Source: Pseudosulfitobacter sp. DSM 107133 (lineage in GTDB: Bacteria; Pseudomonadota; Alphaproteobacteria; Rhodobacterales; Rhodobacteraceae). Taken from it: 64,000 bases of DNA. The position numbers were made by a program, and so were the translations under genes. This document shows, piece by piece, positions 1-8,930 of this stretch (its first letter is position 1; each line of letters opens with the position of its first letter). The stretch lies in assembly GCF_022788695.1 (NCBI RefSeq), contig NZ_CP085154.1, forward strand, positions 3,472,001 through 3,536,000. The letters run 5' to 3'. The notes beneath the pieces were generated by a model. It was given only the letters and a program-made list of their open reading frames with translations. It was not told the origin of the DNA and did not search any database.

Positions 1-1
1 G

Positions 2-562
2 CTGATCAGCGCCTGGCGGGCGGAAAAAGACATGCTGGCCCGCAGGAATTTGCCGTGGAGCGATATGTCGAACCCGTTTTTCAAATACTGGTATCTGCAA
101 GGCACCTTTTGCGTGCTGGCTTTTGCGCTGGGTGGCTGGGCCGGTCTGGGCCTGTTCGCGGTGCAGGCAGGTGTCGCGGTCTGGCAGCTTGAGCTGGTCA
201 ATTACATCGAACACTATGGGCTGACACGCAAACATCTGGGCGAGGGCAAGTACGAACACGTCCACCCGCGCCATTCGTGGAACGCCACCCACCGCGCGTC
301 GAACTGGCTGTTGATCAACCTGCAACGCCATTCCGACCACCACTACAAACCCGACCGCCGCTTTCCCGTGTTGCAAAACCACACCGAGGCCGACGCGCCG
401 CAACTGCCCTATGGCTATCCGGTGATGACAATGGCCGCGATGGTGCCGCGCGTCTGGAAACGCATCATGCACCCGCGCGTGCAGGCGTGGCGCGAGATGT
501 ATTACCCCGAAATCACCGACTGGAGCGCCTATAACAAGGCGACCAACCCAAAGCCGCGGTAA
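2..562 (+). CDS. alkB: Alkane 1-monooxygenase (AlkB family), 3' part
   Basis: This is the C-terminal 186 residues of an integral-membrane non-haem di-iron alkane hydroxylase, which converts n-alkanes to 1-alkanols with electrons from rubredoxin. The frame is open to the window edge, so the 5' part, including the first two histidine boxes, lies outside. Two AlkB signatures are visible: NYIEHYGL, and the third histidine box LQRHSDHH. A hydrophobic stretch (residues about 40-65 of the fragment) precedes them. AlkB of this type is common in marine Rhodobacteraceae. It converges on ccrM and is followed by a terminator hairpin. The family is clear; substrate chain length cannot be read from this fragment. 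Confidence 0.9.
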   Translation: MISAWRAEKDMLARRNLPWSDMSNPFFKYWYLQGTFCVLAFALGGWAGLGLFAVQAGVAVWQLELVNYIEHYGLTRKHLGEGKYEHVHPRHSWNATHRASNWLLINLQRHSDHHYKPDRRFPVLQNHTEADAPQLPYGYPVMTMAAMVPRVWKRIMHPRVQAWREMYYPEITDWSAYNKATNPKPR

Positions 563-584
563 CGACACCCACAGAATCAAAAAG

Positions 585-605
585 GCCCCGCCATAAAGGC
601 GGGGC
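585..605 (+). terminator. Hairpin terminator between alkB and ccrM
   Basis: A perfect 8-bp stem, GCCCCGCC/GGCGGGGC, with loop ATAAA lies 22 bases after the alkB stop codon. It is preceded by AAAAA, which would be a T-tract for the opposite strand, so it may stop transcription from both alkB and the convergent ccrM. Confidence 0.6.
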
Positions 606-699
606 ATAGGTGAGTGCCCCATGTGATTGCGACAATGGGTGACAGTCGCGGGGGCACCAGCGGTGTTGGTAAAACTGTGGTGGTATGACCCCGCAGGGA

Positions 700-1900
<1,201 letters not shown>

Positions 1901-1901
<1 letters not shown>

Positions 1902-2503
1902 TATTTCTCTTGATACAAGATATTGTGTACAGGTTTGAACGAACGTCTATGGTGTGGGGTCACACCGATATTGCGCAGCGCCTCTTTGTGGCTTTTGGAC
2001 GGATAACCCATGTTGGTCTCCCAGCCATAGCCGGGATGCTGTTGCGCCAAATCCACCATCAGGGTGTCGCGCGTGAATTTTGCAACAATTGACGCCGCCG
2101 CAATCGACAGCGACCGGGCATCGCCTTTGACCACAGTGGTCGCCGCCAGGTTGAGCCCGCGTGGCACCATATTGCCGTCGATCAGCACATGGTCGGGCGG
2201 CACCGACAGACCACAAATCGCCCGCACCATGGCAATGTGCGAAGCGCGCAAGATGTTGTGTTCGTCGATCTCTTCCACCGAGGCACTGCCCAGCGACACA
2301 TCGGCCCGCGCCATCAGTTCACCATAAAGAGATTCGCGCCGCCTGGCGCTCAGCGCCTTTGAATCGTTCAACCCCTCGGGGATATCATCGGGGTTCAGCA
2401 CCACGGCGGCAGCCACCACCGGCCCCGCCAGCGGCCCGCGCCCCACTTCGTCCACGCCGGCGACACGGCCACCGATCTCAAGCTCGAATGAAAAATCCGG
2501 CAT
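1901..2503 (-). CDS. rnhB: Ribonuclease HII
   Basis: Endonuclease that cuts the RNA strand of RNA-DNA hybrids and nicks at single ribonucleotides left in DNA. The hallmark GVDEVGRGPLAGPVV is near the N-terminus with catalytic D18 and E19; D109 (VLIDGN) and D128 (VKGDA) complete the DEDD metal site. At 200 aa it is a compact, complete RNase HII. The stop codon lies at the edge of the ccrM promoter region (TTAACCAA begins at its last base). The order rnhB-ccrM on the same strand suggests partial co-transcription, although ccrM seems to have its own promoter. Confidence 0.95.
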
Positions 2504-2521
2504 GGTCTGTTGCCCCTTTTG

Positions 2522-2555
2522 CTTCTTTTGGCTCTAAATATCCTCGCCGAAGGCG
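2522..2555 (+). repeat. Short interspersed repeat, family 1, copy 1
   Basis: First of three copies of TTTTGGCNNNAAATATCC followed by a G+C-rich GCCGNAGGC-like tail (others at 5267-5302 and 19669-19704). This copy sits just upstream of rnhB. Confidence 0.6.
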
Positions 2556-2609
2556 AAAAACACACATTTCAAAACATGGCGCAAACCGCAAGGACAGAGC
2601 CTCGGATGC

Positions 2610-2642
2610 AAAAAGGGGGAAGGTGCCCGAACACCTTCCCCC
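2610..2642 (-). terminator. Strong rho-independent terminator
   Basis: An 11-bp perfect stem (GGGGGAAGGTG/CACCTTCCCCC) with a 6-nt loop is followed on the minus strand by TTTTT. It lies about 50 bases past the stop of the exported repeat protein at 2692-3264 and should end that transcript before rnhB. Confidence 0.85.
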
Positions 2643-2691
2643 AAGTTTGACCGGACACAGGGACCCGTCCCCGGTCATGACACCGCCTTTG

Positions 2692-3264
2692 TTAGCGACG
2701 GGCCAATTTGTAGCCGTACTGGCGCAGGCATCGCGCCTCGTAGCCACGGCCGTGTCCGTGCCGCGTGCGCACGCGCAGGGCGCAGTCCTGTGGCAGGCGG
2801 TTGGTAAAGCTGTAATTGCGCGACAGGCACTGTTCACCGAACCCGTTCACCTGACCGCGGCGGGTCTGGAACGTTTGCAGGCAGGCCTGCGGCAGCAGTT
2901 TGCGATTGTCGGCGCGCGGCGGCAGCGGACGCGGCTGCACATGGCCATAGCCGGGACGCGCATGGTGTCGATCGTCGCGACGCTGCGCCGGACGATAGCT
3001 GTCACGCCGCTGCGCCGGACGATAGCTGTCACGCCGCTGCGCCGGACGATAACTGTCATGGCGCGTCACCTGTTCCTTGTCCTTGCGGGCATCGTGGATC
3101 GCCGCGCCTACAATCGCGATACCCAGAATGGCCGCCAGCGCGCGGGCGGTGTCATCTTGATCGGCAGCCGCGGGAACCGCGGAAAATCCGGTGATGGCAA
3201 TAGACAGGCCTGCGACAAAGGCGATGAACTTGCGGTGCAGGGACCGTGGTGTGAAAACCGGCAT
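2692..3264 (-). CDS. Exported hypothetical protein with DSYRPAQRR repeats
   Basis: Function not recognised. The 190-aa product starts MPVFTPRSLHRKF and has a typical Sec signal peptide ending near AAADQ (residues about 10-35). A short hydrophobic helix follows (about 40-57). Next come three exact 9-residue repeats DSYRPAQRR, an H/R/P-rich stretch, and a C-terminal region with four cysteines (QACLQTF, EQCLSR, QDCALR, ARCLRQ) that could form two disulfides in the periplasm. The very basic middle suggests binding to an anionic partner, but that is only inference. A good Shine-Dalgarno (AAGGAAC) precedes the ATG, and it has its own terminator, so it is probably monocistronic. Confidence 0.75.
   Translation of the reverse strand: MPVFTPRSLHRKFIAFVAGLSIAITGFSAVPAAADQDDTARALAAILGIAIVGAAIHDARKDKEQVTRHDSYRPAQRRDSYRPAQRRDSYRPAQRRDDRHHARPGYGHVQPRPLPPRADNRKLLPQACLQTFQTRRGQVNGFGEQCLSRNYSFTNRLPQDCALRVRTRHGHGRGYEARCLRQYGYKLARR
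2981..3061. repeat. Three tandem 27-bp repeats inside the exported protein gene
   Basis: Copies at 2981-3007 and 3008-3034 are identical; the third (3035-3061) differs at three positions. Each encodes nine residues (DSYRPAQRR), so copy-number change keeps the frame. Confidence 0.9.
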
Positions 3265-3360
3265 GGCGTGTTCCTTTCGTATGGGGTCATGCGTTTAAGG
3301 GGTGGCCTGCCAGACTGGACGGGCCGTGTAGCAAAGTTGGGGTCAACGGCCTGCGCAACA

Positions 3361-3420
3361 CAATAACAGCCCGCTGTTATCCAATATCAGCCCCCCGAAA
3401 CCCCTGTTGTTATTGAATAT
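3361..3420. promoter_or_regulatory. Inverted repeats upstream of the 3448 gene
   Basis: ATAACAGC-CC-GCTGTTAT (3363-3380) is a perfect 8-bp inverted repeat, and the sequence TGTTGTTATTG recurs about 25 bases on (3404-3414). The spacing to the ATG at 3448 fits an operator or overlapping promoter region. No regulator binding it is known. Confidence 0.35.
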
Positions 3421-3447
3421 CGCGGGGACAAAGCGCACAGTCGTGTT

Positions 3448-3735
3448 ATGAAACGCATTCTCCTTTCCCTTGCCTGTGCCGCCCTGATGGCCGCACCGGC
3501 CGCGGCCCAGGCCGCCGACTGCTTTGCCGATTACAAGGCAAAGAAGGACAACCCTCTGCGCCTGCACTATGGTGTGGCGCAGGTTTCCGCCTGCGACCGT
3601 GGTGCGGCGCAGGCCGAGCTGAAGAACCGTCTTGCTGGCAGCGGCTGGACGTTGCTACAGGTCATGTCTGTTTTCGGCCCCGATGGCCTCGATCAAAGGA
3701 AATCCAGTGCCGGACAATATTTCCTCCGCTTCTGA
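3448..3735 (+). CDS. Small exported hypothetical protein
   Basis: A 95-aa protein of unrecognised function. Residues 1-22 form a clear Sec signal peptide with a signal peptidase I site after AQA. The mature part is about 70 residues with two cysteines (ADCFADY and VSACDR) that could pair in the periplasm. Its 3' end overlaps the start of the next gene, so the two are probably translationally coupled, and the small periplasmic protein may partner the membrane regulator-like protein encoded there. No obvious Shine-Dalgarno precedes the ATG, but the signal peptide fixes the start. Confidence 0.7.
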   Translation: MKRILLSLACAALMAAPAAAQAADCFADYKAKKDNPLRLHYGVAQVSACDRGAAQAELKNRLAGSGWTLLQVMSVFGPDGLDQRKSSAGQYFLRF

Positions 3736-4411
3736 AATGCGCCAGACCGGCGAGCGGCTGGTGCTGGGGGGAATCGCTGCGATTGTCGCACTGCTTCTGG
3801 CCGCCGCAATCGTGCTGTTCCTGACCCTGCCCGACGCCGGTGCCTTTAACGCACAGGTCGAGCGCATCTTTGTCGAAAACGCCGATCTGACCAGCCAGTC
3901 CGAAATCAAGTTGCTGGAAATTCTCGCGCAATCGGGCACCGCCTTTTCCGACACGCTGACCAGCTACCGGTTCATCATCTTCGTGTTGCTGACCTTTGCC
4001 ACCGCGATGCTGGTGGCGGCGCTGGTGTTCCTGGTGATGCTGGTCGTGATGGGGCGGAGCCTGAAGCAGATCGAGCGCGCGGGCATCGAGGTGAATTCGC
4101 TGCTGATCAGCCGCGAGGAGAACACCGTCTACCTGAACAACCTTGGCTTCAAGCTGACAGATGCGGCGATGGAAACCATGTCAATCCTGGCCGAGGCGCG
4201 CATGGACGACGATGTGCTGTCGGGCGTCGAGATCGAAGCGATCATTTCGGGGCGTGATGCATCCGACTGCGAAGAGGCCGCCGGCGCCACCCGTATCAAA
4301 CGTCTGCGCGACACGCTGGGCAACCAGATCGTCAGCGAACTGCTGGTCAAGAACATCGCACGGCGCGGCTATATGCTGGCCGTGGGAAAGGACGTAATCA
4401 AGGTGATCTGA
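3707..4411 (+). CDS. Putative membrane-anchored winged-helix regulator
   Basis: The 234-aa product has two membrane segments (residues about 18-41 and 88-113) around a periplasmic loop of about 45 residues, then a cytoplasmic C-terminal domain. That domain follows the OmpR/PhoB winged-helix layout: LTDAAMETMSILAE, then VEIEAIISG, then RIKRLRDTLG and RRGYML, like the RLRxKLG...RGxGYRL end of such domains. I therefore infer a ToxR-like one-component regulator, but with the DNA-binding part at the C-terminus. The GTG at 3707 has AAAGGA seven bases upstream and overlaps the small exported gene by 29 bases; an ATG at 3737 just after that stop is an alternative. The wHTH assignment is pattern-based and needs a profile search. 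Confidence 0.6.
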   Translation: MPDNISSASEMRQTGERLVLGGIAAIVALLLAAAIVLFLTLPDAGAFNAQVERIFVENADLTSQSEIKLLEILAQSGTAFSDTLTSYRFIIFVLLTFATAMLVAALVFLVMLVVMGRSLKQIERAGIEVNSLLISREENTVYLNNLGFKLTDAAMETMSILAEARMDDDVLSGVEIEAIISGRDASDCEEAAGATRIKRLRDTLGNQIVSELLVKNIARRGYMLAVGKDVIKVI

Positions 4412-4485
4412 CGCCAACTGCCTCTGGTAAATGCTGCAAGGCGCGTCCTAAGGTGCGCCGCGCACACACCCCGGAGGAGAAACCG

Positions 4486-5253
4486 ATGCCAGCCCCGATC
4501 AACACATTCAAACAAGCCCTCGCCAACGGCGAGACCGTCATAGGCGCGTGGCTCAGCCTTGGCACTGTCAACACCACCGAGATGATGGGCACCACGGGCT
4601 TTGACTGGCTGCTGATCGACGGCGAACACACACCCTATGACATCTCGAACATCCGCAACCAGCTGATGGCGCTTGAGGCATCGCCCTCCCATGCTGCCGT
4701 GCGTGTGCCTGCGGGTGAAACGTGGATGATCAAACAGGTTCTGGATGTGGGCGCGCAAACTGTTCTGGTGCCTATGGTCGAAAGCGCCGAACAGGCGCGC
4801 CAATTGGTGCGTGCGATGAAATATCCGCCTTTTGGCAATCGTGGCGTTGGCTATTCCAGCACCCGCGCGGCGGGCTTTGGCGGTATCCCCGATTACGGCC
4901 AGACAGCAGACGACCAGACATGCCTGCTGGTGCAGGTGGAAAACCGCGCTGGTCTGGCGGCGCTGGACGAAATCCTGACCATCGACGGCATTGACGGCGT
5001 GTTCATCGGCCCCGCCGACCTGTCCGCCGATCTGGGCAAGATGGGCCAGCTCAGCCATCCCGACGTGATGGAGGTCATCCTGGACGCCACCCGTAGGATT
5101 TCTGCCGCAGGCAAGGCGCCCGGCATCCTCAGCAGTGACGAGGACGTGCTGAACGCGGCGATCGAAGCGGGCGCGCGCTTTGTCGCGGTCGGCATCGACG
5201 CCTCACTGCTGGCAAATGCCGCCCGCGCCTCGGCGCAACGCTGGGTCAAATAG
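4486..5253 (+). CDS. HpcH/HpaI family aldolase
   Basis: Class II metal-dependent pyruvate aldolase of the HpcH/HpaI/GarL family (cleaves 4-hydroxy-2-oxo acids such as 4-hydroxy-2-oxoheptanedioate or 2-keto-3-deoxyglucarate to pyruvate plus an aldehyde). Family blocks seen: WLLIDGEHTPYD near residue 45, VLVPMVESAEQA, the ENRAGLAALDEI block that carries the metal-binding Glu, and GVFIGPADLSADLG. At 255 aa it is full length. A strong GGAGGAG lies six bases before this ATG, so the upstream in-frame extension is not used. There are no homoprotocatechuate or galactarate genes around it, so the physiological substrate is open. Confidence 0.88.
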   Translation: MPAPINTFKQALANGETVIGAWLSLGTVNTTEMMGTTGFDWLLIDGEHTPYDISNIRNQLMALEASPSHAAVRVPAGETWMIKQVLDVGAQTVLVPMVESAEQARQLVRAMKYPPFGNRGVGYSSTRAAGFGGIPDYGQTADDQTCLLVQVENRAGLAALDEILTIDGIDGVFIGPADLSADLGKMGQLSHPDVMEVILDATRRISAAGKAPGILSSDEDVLNAAIEAGARFVAVGIDASLLANAARASAQRWVK

Positions 5254-5266
5254 GCACGATCCCAGC

Positions 5267-5302
5267 TTTCTTTTGGCTATAAATATCCAAATCCGGCGGC
5301 AG
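5267..5302 (+). repeat. Short interspersed repeat, family 1, copy 2
   Basis: TTTTGGCTATAAATATCC followed by a CCGGCGGCAGCC tail, lying between the convergent aldolase and DUF3095 genes. The position suggests a 3'-end or terminator-associated role. Confidence 0.6.
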
Positions 5303-5304
5303 CC

Positions 5305-6444
5305 TCAGACGCTGCCGCCCTTGATCTGAGTCGCCGCCTGCGTATAGCCGCCCGCTGCCCCGTCGATGAAATGCACGTGATCGTCGCGCATCATCGAGGG
5401 CACGATGCAGGTCATCATCGCCTCGCTTTGGCTGTGCAGCCCATAGCGGATCGTACCGGCCTTGCGGGCCGCCTCAAGCATTTCACCCAAACGTGCCGCC
5501 GTCGCATCGTCGCAATCCAGCGTCATTTTCAACCCGTCGTCAAATTTGCGAAAGTCGGCATTCTCCCCGACAGAGCGGGCATAGCTGCGCGCATCGAAGC
5601 CACCGATTTTCAGGCCGGTCCTGATCAGCAGCCAGGCCAGGAAGCTCTCGAACAGGATTTGCCGTTTGCGCTTGGCCACGGTCATTTTGCCATGGGTCGC
5701 GCGGGCCTCCATCTCGGCGCCTGCGGGTGGCCAGCCTGCACCGGGTCCGTCGACGGGTGCGGGGTGACCGTTGCGCTCCAGATCGCCGACCACCTTCAAC
5801 ACATCCCGGATCAAGTCCGCGACGGCTGTGTCATCTGCACCCTCTTCCGGCTGGATCAAGACTGACAGGATCTGCCCGTTGCGCGCCTTCATCTGGCTCC
5901 AGCGACAGGACAGGCCGGTCAGGTCAGGCTGGGTGCCTGCAGGTGCATGGGGCAGGTCGAACTGTCCGCGTTTCATCTCTGCCTCGGCCCAGCTGATACC
6001 GCCGCCGGTGAACATCGCATAGTCTACACCCTGAGCCGCCTGATAACGCGCCACGGCCACCTCGCGCCCGGCGTTGCGGATCACCGACACCGGCACCATG
6101 GCCACGCGCAATTGCATGTCGAACTCTTCACCGGCCCAGCAGCGCACCGCACCCAGCGCCCGCTGCGCCGCCTCGGCGTGTTGCGGAGGGCAGGCAAAGG
6201 CCGCACCGTCGCCCCCGAACACGAACGGAAAGGCCCGCCCCTGTGCCGCGTTGATCTGCGCCGAGATCACAGCCGCACCAATCATGTTCACCGTTTTATA
6301 GCGCCCCTGGGCAATAGCCTGGGTAGACCCGACAATATCTGATGTTCCCACCAGCCAGTCATCGGGCAACGGGGTATAAAGCGCCTGATCAGACAGCGTT
6401 CCGAACGCGGTTTGCAACGGCAGGCGGTCATAAAATTCGTCCAT
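5305..6444 (-). CDS. DUF3095 family protein
   Basis: A 379-aa cytosolic protein matching, from memory, the DUF3095 family: the N-terminal FYDRLPL, YTPLPDDWLVGTSDIVGST, and FVFGGDGAAFACP blocks. These resemble the nucleotide cyclase fold (DIVGST and GGDG strands), suggesting a distant class III cyclase-like domain, but no product is established. The MDEFYDR start (6444) is preferred because homologues begin there; a GTG at 6492 would add 16 residues of low-complexity sequence. No clear Shine-Dalgarno is present for either start. It is divergent from the MFS gene at 6552. Confidence 0.75.
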   Translation of the reverse strand: MDEFYDRLPLQTAFGTLSDQALYTPLPDDWLVGTSDIVGSTQAIAQGRYKTVNMIGAAVISAQINAAQGRAFPFVFGGDGAAFACPPQHAEAAQRALGAVRCWAGEEFDMQLRVAMVPVSVIRNAGREVAVARYQAAQGVDYAMFTGGGISWAEAEMKRGQFDLPHAPAGTQPDLTGLSCRWSQMKARNGQILSVLIQPEEGADDTAVADLIRDVLKVVGDLERNGHPAPVDGPGAGWPPAGAEMEARATHGKMTVAKRKRQILFESFLAWLLIRTGLKIGGFDARSYARSVGENADFRKFDDGLKMTLDCDDATAARLGEMLEAARKAGTIRYGLHSQSEAMMTCIVPSMMRDDHVHFIDGAAGGYTQAATQIKGGSV

Positions 6445-6551
6445 TGTCTGTCTCGCTTTAGCGGATCGGGCCTGCGGCCCCCTTATCGGCACTCTTGCAC
6501 GGTCTGCCCGTCCGTGTAACCAAGCATCACCAAAGCTTGAAAGGCCATGCC

Positions 6552-7724
6552 ATGCGCACCGGACTGTTTCTTCTGGCGCTGGCCTATGTGCTAAGCCAGT
6601 TCTTTCGCGCCTTTCTTGCGGTGCTTGCCGGCCCGCTTCAGGGCGATCTGGGGCTCATGCCCGAAGATCTGGCCTTTGCCTCGGGGCTTTGGTTCCTGTC
6701 ATTTGCCGCGATGCAGCTGCCTGTTGGCTGGGCGCTGGACACCATTGGCCCGCGCCGGACCGCTGCGGGACTGTTGTTGGTGGGCGGCGGCGGCGGGGCT
6801 GCGTTGTTTGCCGTCGCCACCAGCGCCCTTCATATCGACATTGCGATGGTGCTGATCGGGATCGGCTGTTCGCCGGTGCTGATGGCGTCTTATTACATCT
6901 TTGCCCGCGAATTCCCGCCCCTGCAATTCGCCACGCTTGGTGCGTTGATGGTGGGCGTGGGCACGGTGGGCAACCTGATCGCCTCTTATCCCATGACCCT
7001 GTCGGCCGAGATGATCGGCTGGCGGGCGTCAATGGGCGGGCTGGCGACGCTTTCGGCGCTCGTGGCCATAGGCGTGGCGCTGACCGTGCACGACCCCGAA
7101 AAGCTGGAAACGGATTTGCGTGGGTCGGTGCTGGATTTGTTGAAGATGCCGGTGCTGTGGCTGATCCTGCCACTGATGTTTGTGCATTACGCCCCTGCCG
7201 GTGCCATTCGGGGCCTGTGGATCGGGCCCTATCTGCGCGATGTCTTTGACGCGACCCAATCGCAGATCGGACAGGCGACCTTGTTGATGGGGCTGGCGAT
7301 GATCGCGGGTGTGGTCATATATGGCCCGCTTGACCGGCTGGTGGGCAGCCGCAAGTGGGTGAACTTTGGCGGCAGTGCCCTGACAGCGGCATCGCTGCTG
7401 GCGTTGTGGGCCATGCCGCAACCCGGCATGTGGACCGCTGTGGCCCTGATGTGCGCCGTGGGGCTGTTCGGGGCATCGTTCCCGATGATGGTCGCCCATG
7501 GCCGCAGCTTTGTACCGCCCCACCTGACTGGGCGCGGTGTCACCTTGCTGAACCTCTTTGGCATCGGCGGTGTCGGGCTGATGCAATTTGTCACCGGTCG
7601 GCTGCACGCAGGGGCGCAGGGCGGCGACGTGACCGCCCCCTATACGGCTATTTTCGGCTTTTTCGGGCTGGCTTTGATCGCCGGTTTGACCATTTACCTG
7701 TTCTCCCGCGACAACACCGCCTGA
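6552..7724 (+). CDS. MFS transporter
   Basis: A 390-residue major facilitator superfamily permease with about 12 hydrophobic segments. The loop 2-3 motif appears as GWALDTIGPRRTAAG (residues about 55-70), close to the GxLaDrxGrkr consensus. The second half contains LDRLVGSRKW at the equivalent place. It resembles the nitrate/cyanate or sugar-phosphate-type MFS permeases, but the substrate is unknown. The ATG at 6552 follows GAAAGGCC and begins right at the first membrane helix; the longer in-frame start at 6495 lacks support. It stands alone between a divergent DUF3095 gene and asd. Confidence 0.85.
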   Translation: MRTGLFLLALAYVLSQFFRAFLAVLAGPLQGDLGLMPEDLAFASGLWFLSFAAMQLPVGWALDTIGPRRTAAGLLLVGGGGGAALFAVATSALHIDIAMVLIGIGCSPVLMASYYIFAREFPPLQFATLGALMVGVGTVGNLIASYPMTLSAEMIGWRASMGGLATLSALVAIGVALTVHDPEKLETDLRGSVLDLLKMPVLWLILPLMFVHYAPAGAIRGLWIGPYLRDVFDATQSQIGQATLLMGLAMIAGVVIYGPLDRLVGSRKWVNFGGSALTAASLLALWAMPQPGMWTAVALMCAVGLFGASFPMMVAHGRSFVPPHLTGRGVTLLNLFGIGGVGLMQFVTGRLHAGAQGGDVTAPYTAIFGFFGLALIAGLTIYLFSRDNTA

Positions 7725-7800
7725 AAGCCGGACCCGTGCCCCTTTCAACGGGGGAACAAGCGGTATATGGACGCCAAGCACCCAAAAATGGAGAATCGCA

Positions 7801-8823
7801 ATGGGTTATCGCGTCGTCGTCGTTGGCGCCACCGGAAACGTGGGCCACGAAATGCTGAACATCCTGGCAGAGCGCCAGTTTCCGGTGGATGAAATCACCG
7901 CTCTGGCCAGCCGCAAGTCGTTGGGCACGGAGGTCAGCTTTGGCGACAAGACACTCAAGACGAAGGATCTCGATACGTTCGATTTCACGGGTTGGGACAT
8001 TGCGCTGTTTGCCGTCGGGTCGGACGCCACCAAGAAATACGCACCCATCGCGGCCAAAGCGGGCTGCTATGTCATTGATAACTCGTCGCTCTATCGCTAC
8101 GACGCCGACATTCCGCTGATCGTGCCCGAGGTGAACCCCGAAGCCATCGAACTGGCCGTCAAGCGCAAGATCATCGCCAACCCCAACTGCTCGACCGCGC
8201 AGATGGTCGTGGCGCTGAAGCCTTTGCACGACCGTGCACGCATCAAGCGCGTTGTCGTCAGCACCTACCAGTCGGTTTCGGGTGCGGGCAAAGAGGGCAT
8301 TGACGAGCTTTGGGACCAGACCAAGTCGATCTACAATCCCACCGACGACAAGCCTGCGCGCAAATTCACCAAGCAGATTGCGTTCAACGTGATCCCGCAC
8401 ATCGACGTCTTCATGGACTCGGGCGAGACCAAGGAAGAGTGGAAGATGGTCGCAGAGACCAAGAAGATCATCGACCCGTCGATCAAGGTCACAGCGACCT
8501 GCGTGCGGGTTCCGGTCTTTGTCGGCCACTCGGAAGCGATCAACATCGAGTTCGAAGAGTTTCTGGACGAGGACGAAGCCCGCGACATCCTGCGCGAAGC
8601 GCCCGGTGTCATGGTGATCGACAAGCGCGAAGACGGCGGCTATGTCACGCCGGTTGAATGCGTCGGCGACTTTGCCACATTCATCAGCCGCATCCGTCAG
8701 GACAGCACCATCGACAACGGTCTGAACCTGTGGTGCGTCAGCGACAACCTGCGCAAGGGTGCTGCCCTGAACGCGGTGCAGATCGCCGAAGTGCTGGGCC
8801 AGCGGATCCTGAAAAAGGGCTGA
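7801..8823 (+). CDS. asd: Aspartate-semialdehyde dehydrogenase
   Basis: NADPH-dependent enzyme reducing beta-aspartyl phosphate to aspartate semialdehyde, the branch-point step to lysine/diaminopimelate, threonine and methionine. The N-terminal GATGNVGHEML is the NADP-binding loop. NPNC at residues 127-130 carries the active-site cysteine C130. The conserved STYQSVSGAGKEG and the IDVFMDSGETKEEWKM blocks follow. Length 340 aa is standard. GGAGAATCGCA precedes the ATG. A strong terminator after the stop makes it a single transcription unit. Confidence 0.97.
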   Translation: MGYRVVVVGATGNVGHEMLNILAERQFPVDEITALASRKSLGTEVSFGDKTLKTKDLDTFDFTGWDIALFAVGSDATKKYAPIAAKAGCYVIDNSSLYRYDADIPLIVPEVNPEAIELAVKRKIIANPNCSTAQMVVALKPLHDRARIKRVVVSTYQSVSGAGKEGIDELWDQTKSIYNPTDDKPARKFTKQIAFNVIPHIDVFMDSGETKEEWKMVAETKKIIDPSIKVTATCVRVPVFVGHSEAINIEFEEFLDEDEARDILREAPGVMVIDKREDGGYVTPVECVGDFATFISRIRQDSTIDNGLNLWCVSDNLRKGAALNAVQIAEVLGQRILKKG

Positions 8824-8850
8824 ATTCCGCCGAAATATGTACAGGTTTCA

Positions 8851-8880
8851 AGGGGCGCTGCATCGCGCCCCTTTTCTTTT
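8851..8880 (+). terminator. Rho-independent terminator of asd
   Basis: Stem AGGGGCGC/GCGCCCCT (8851-8858 with 8865-8872), loop TGCATC, followed by TTTCTTTT, 28 bases past the asd stop. This is the clearest intrinsic terminator in the window. Confidence 0.9.
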
Positions 8881-8930
8881 GTGCGCTGCTTTTGCACGCT
8901 GGGGGCATTGATTTTGAAAAGGTCTCCGAT

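Noticed and set aside
2161..3366. A 401-codon plus-strand frame opposite rnhB and the exported repeat protein
   Set aside because: It runs through a strong minus-strand terminator and two supported genes; its composition is not protein-like.
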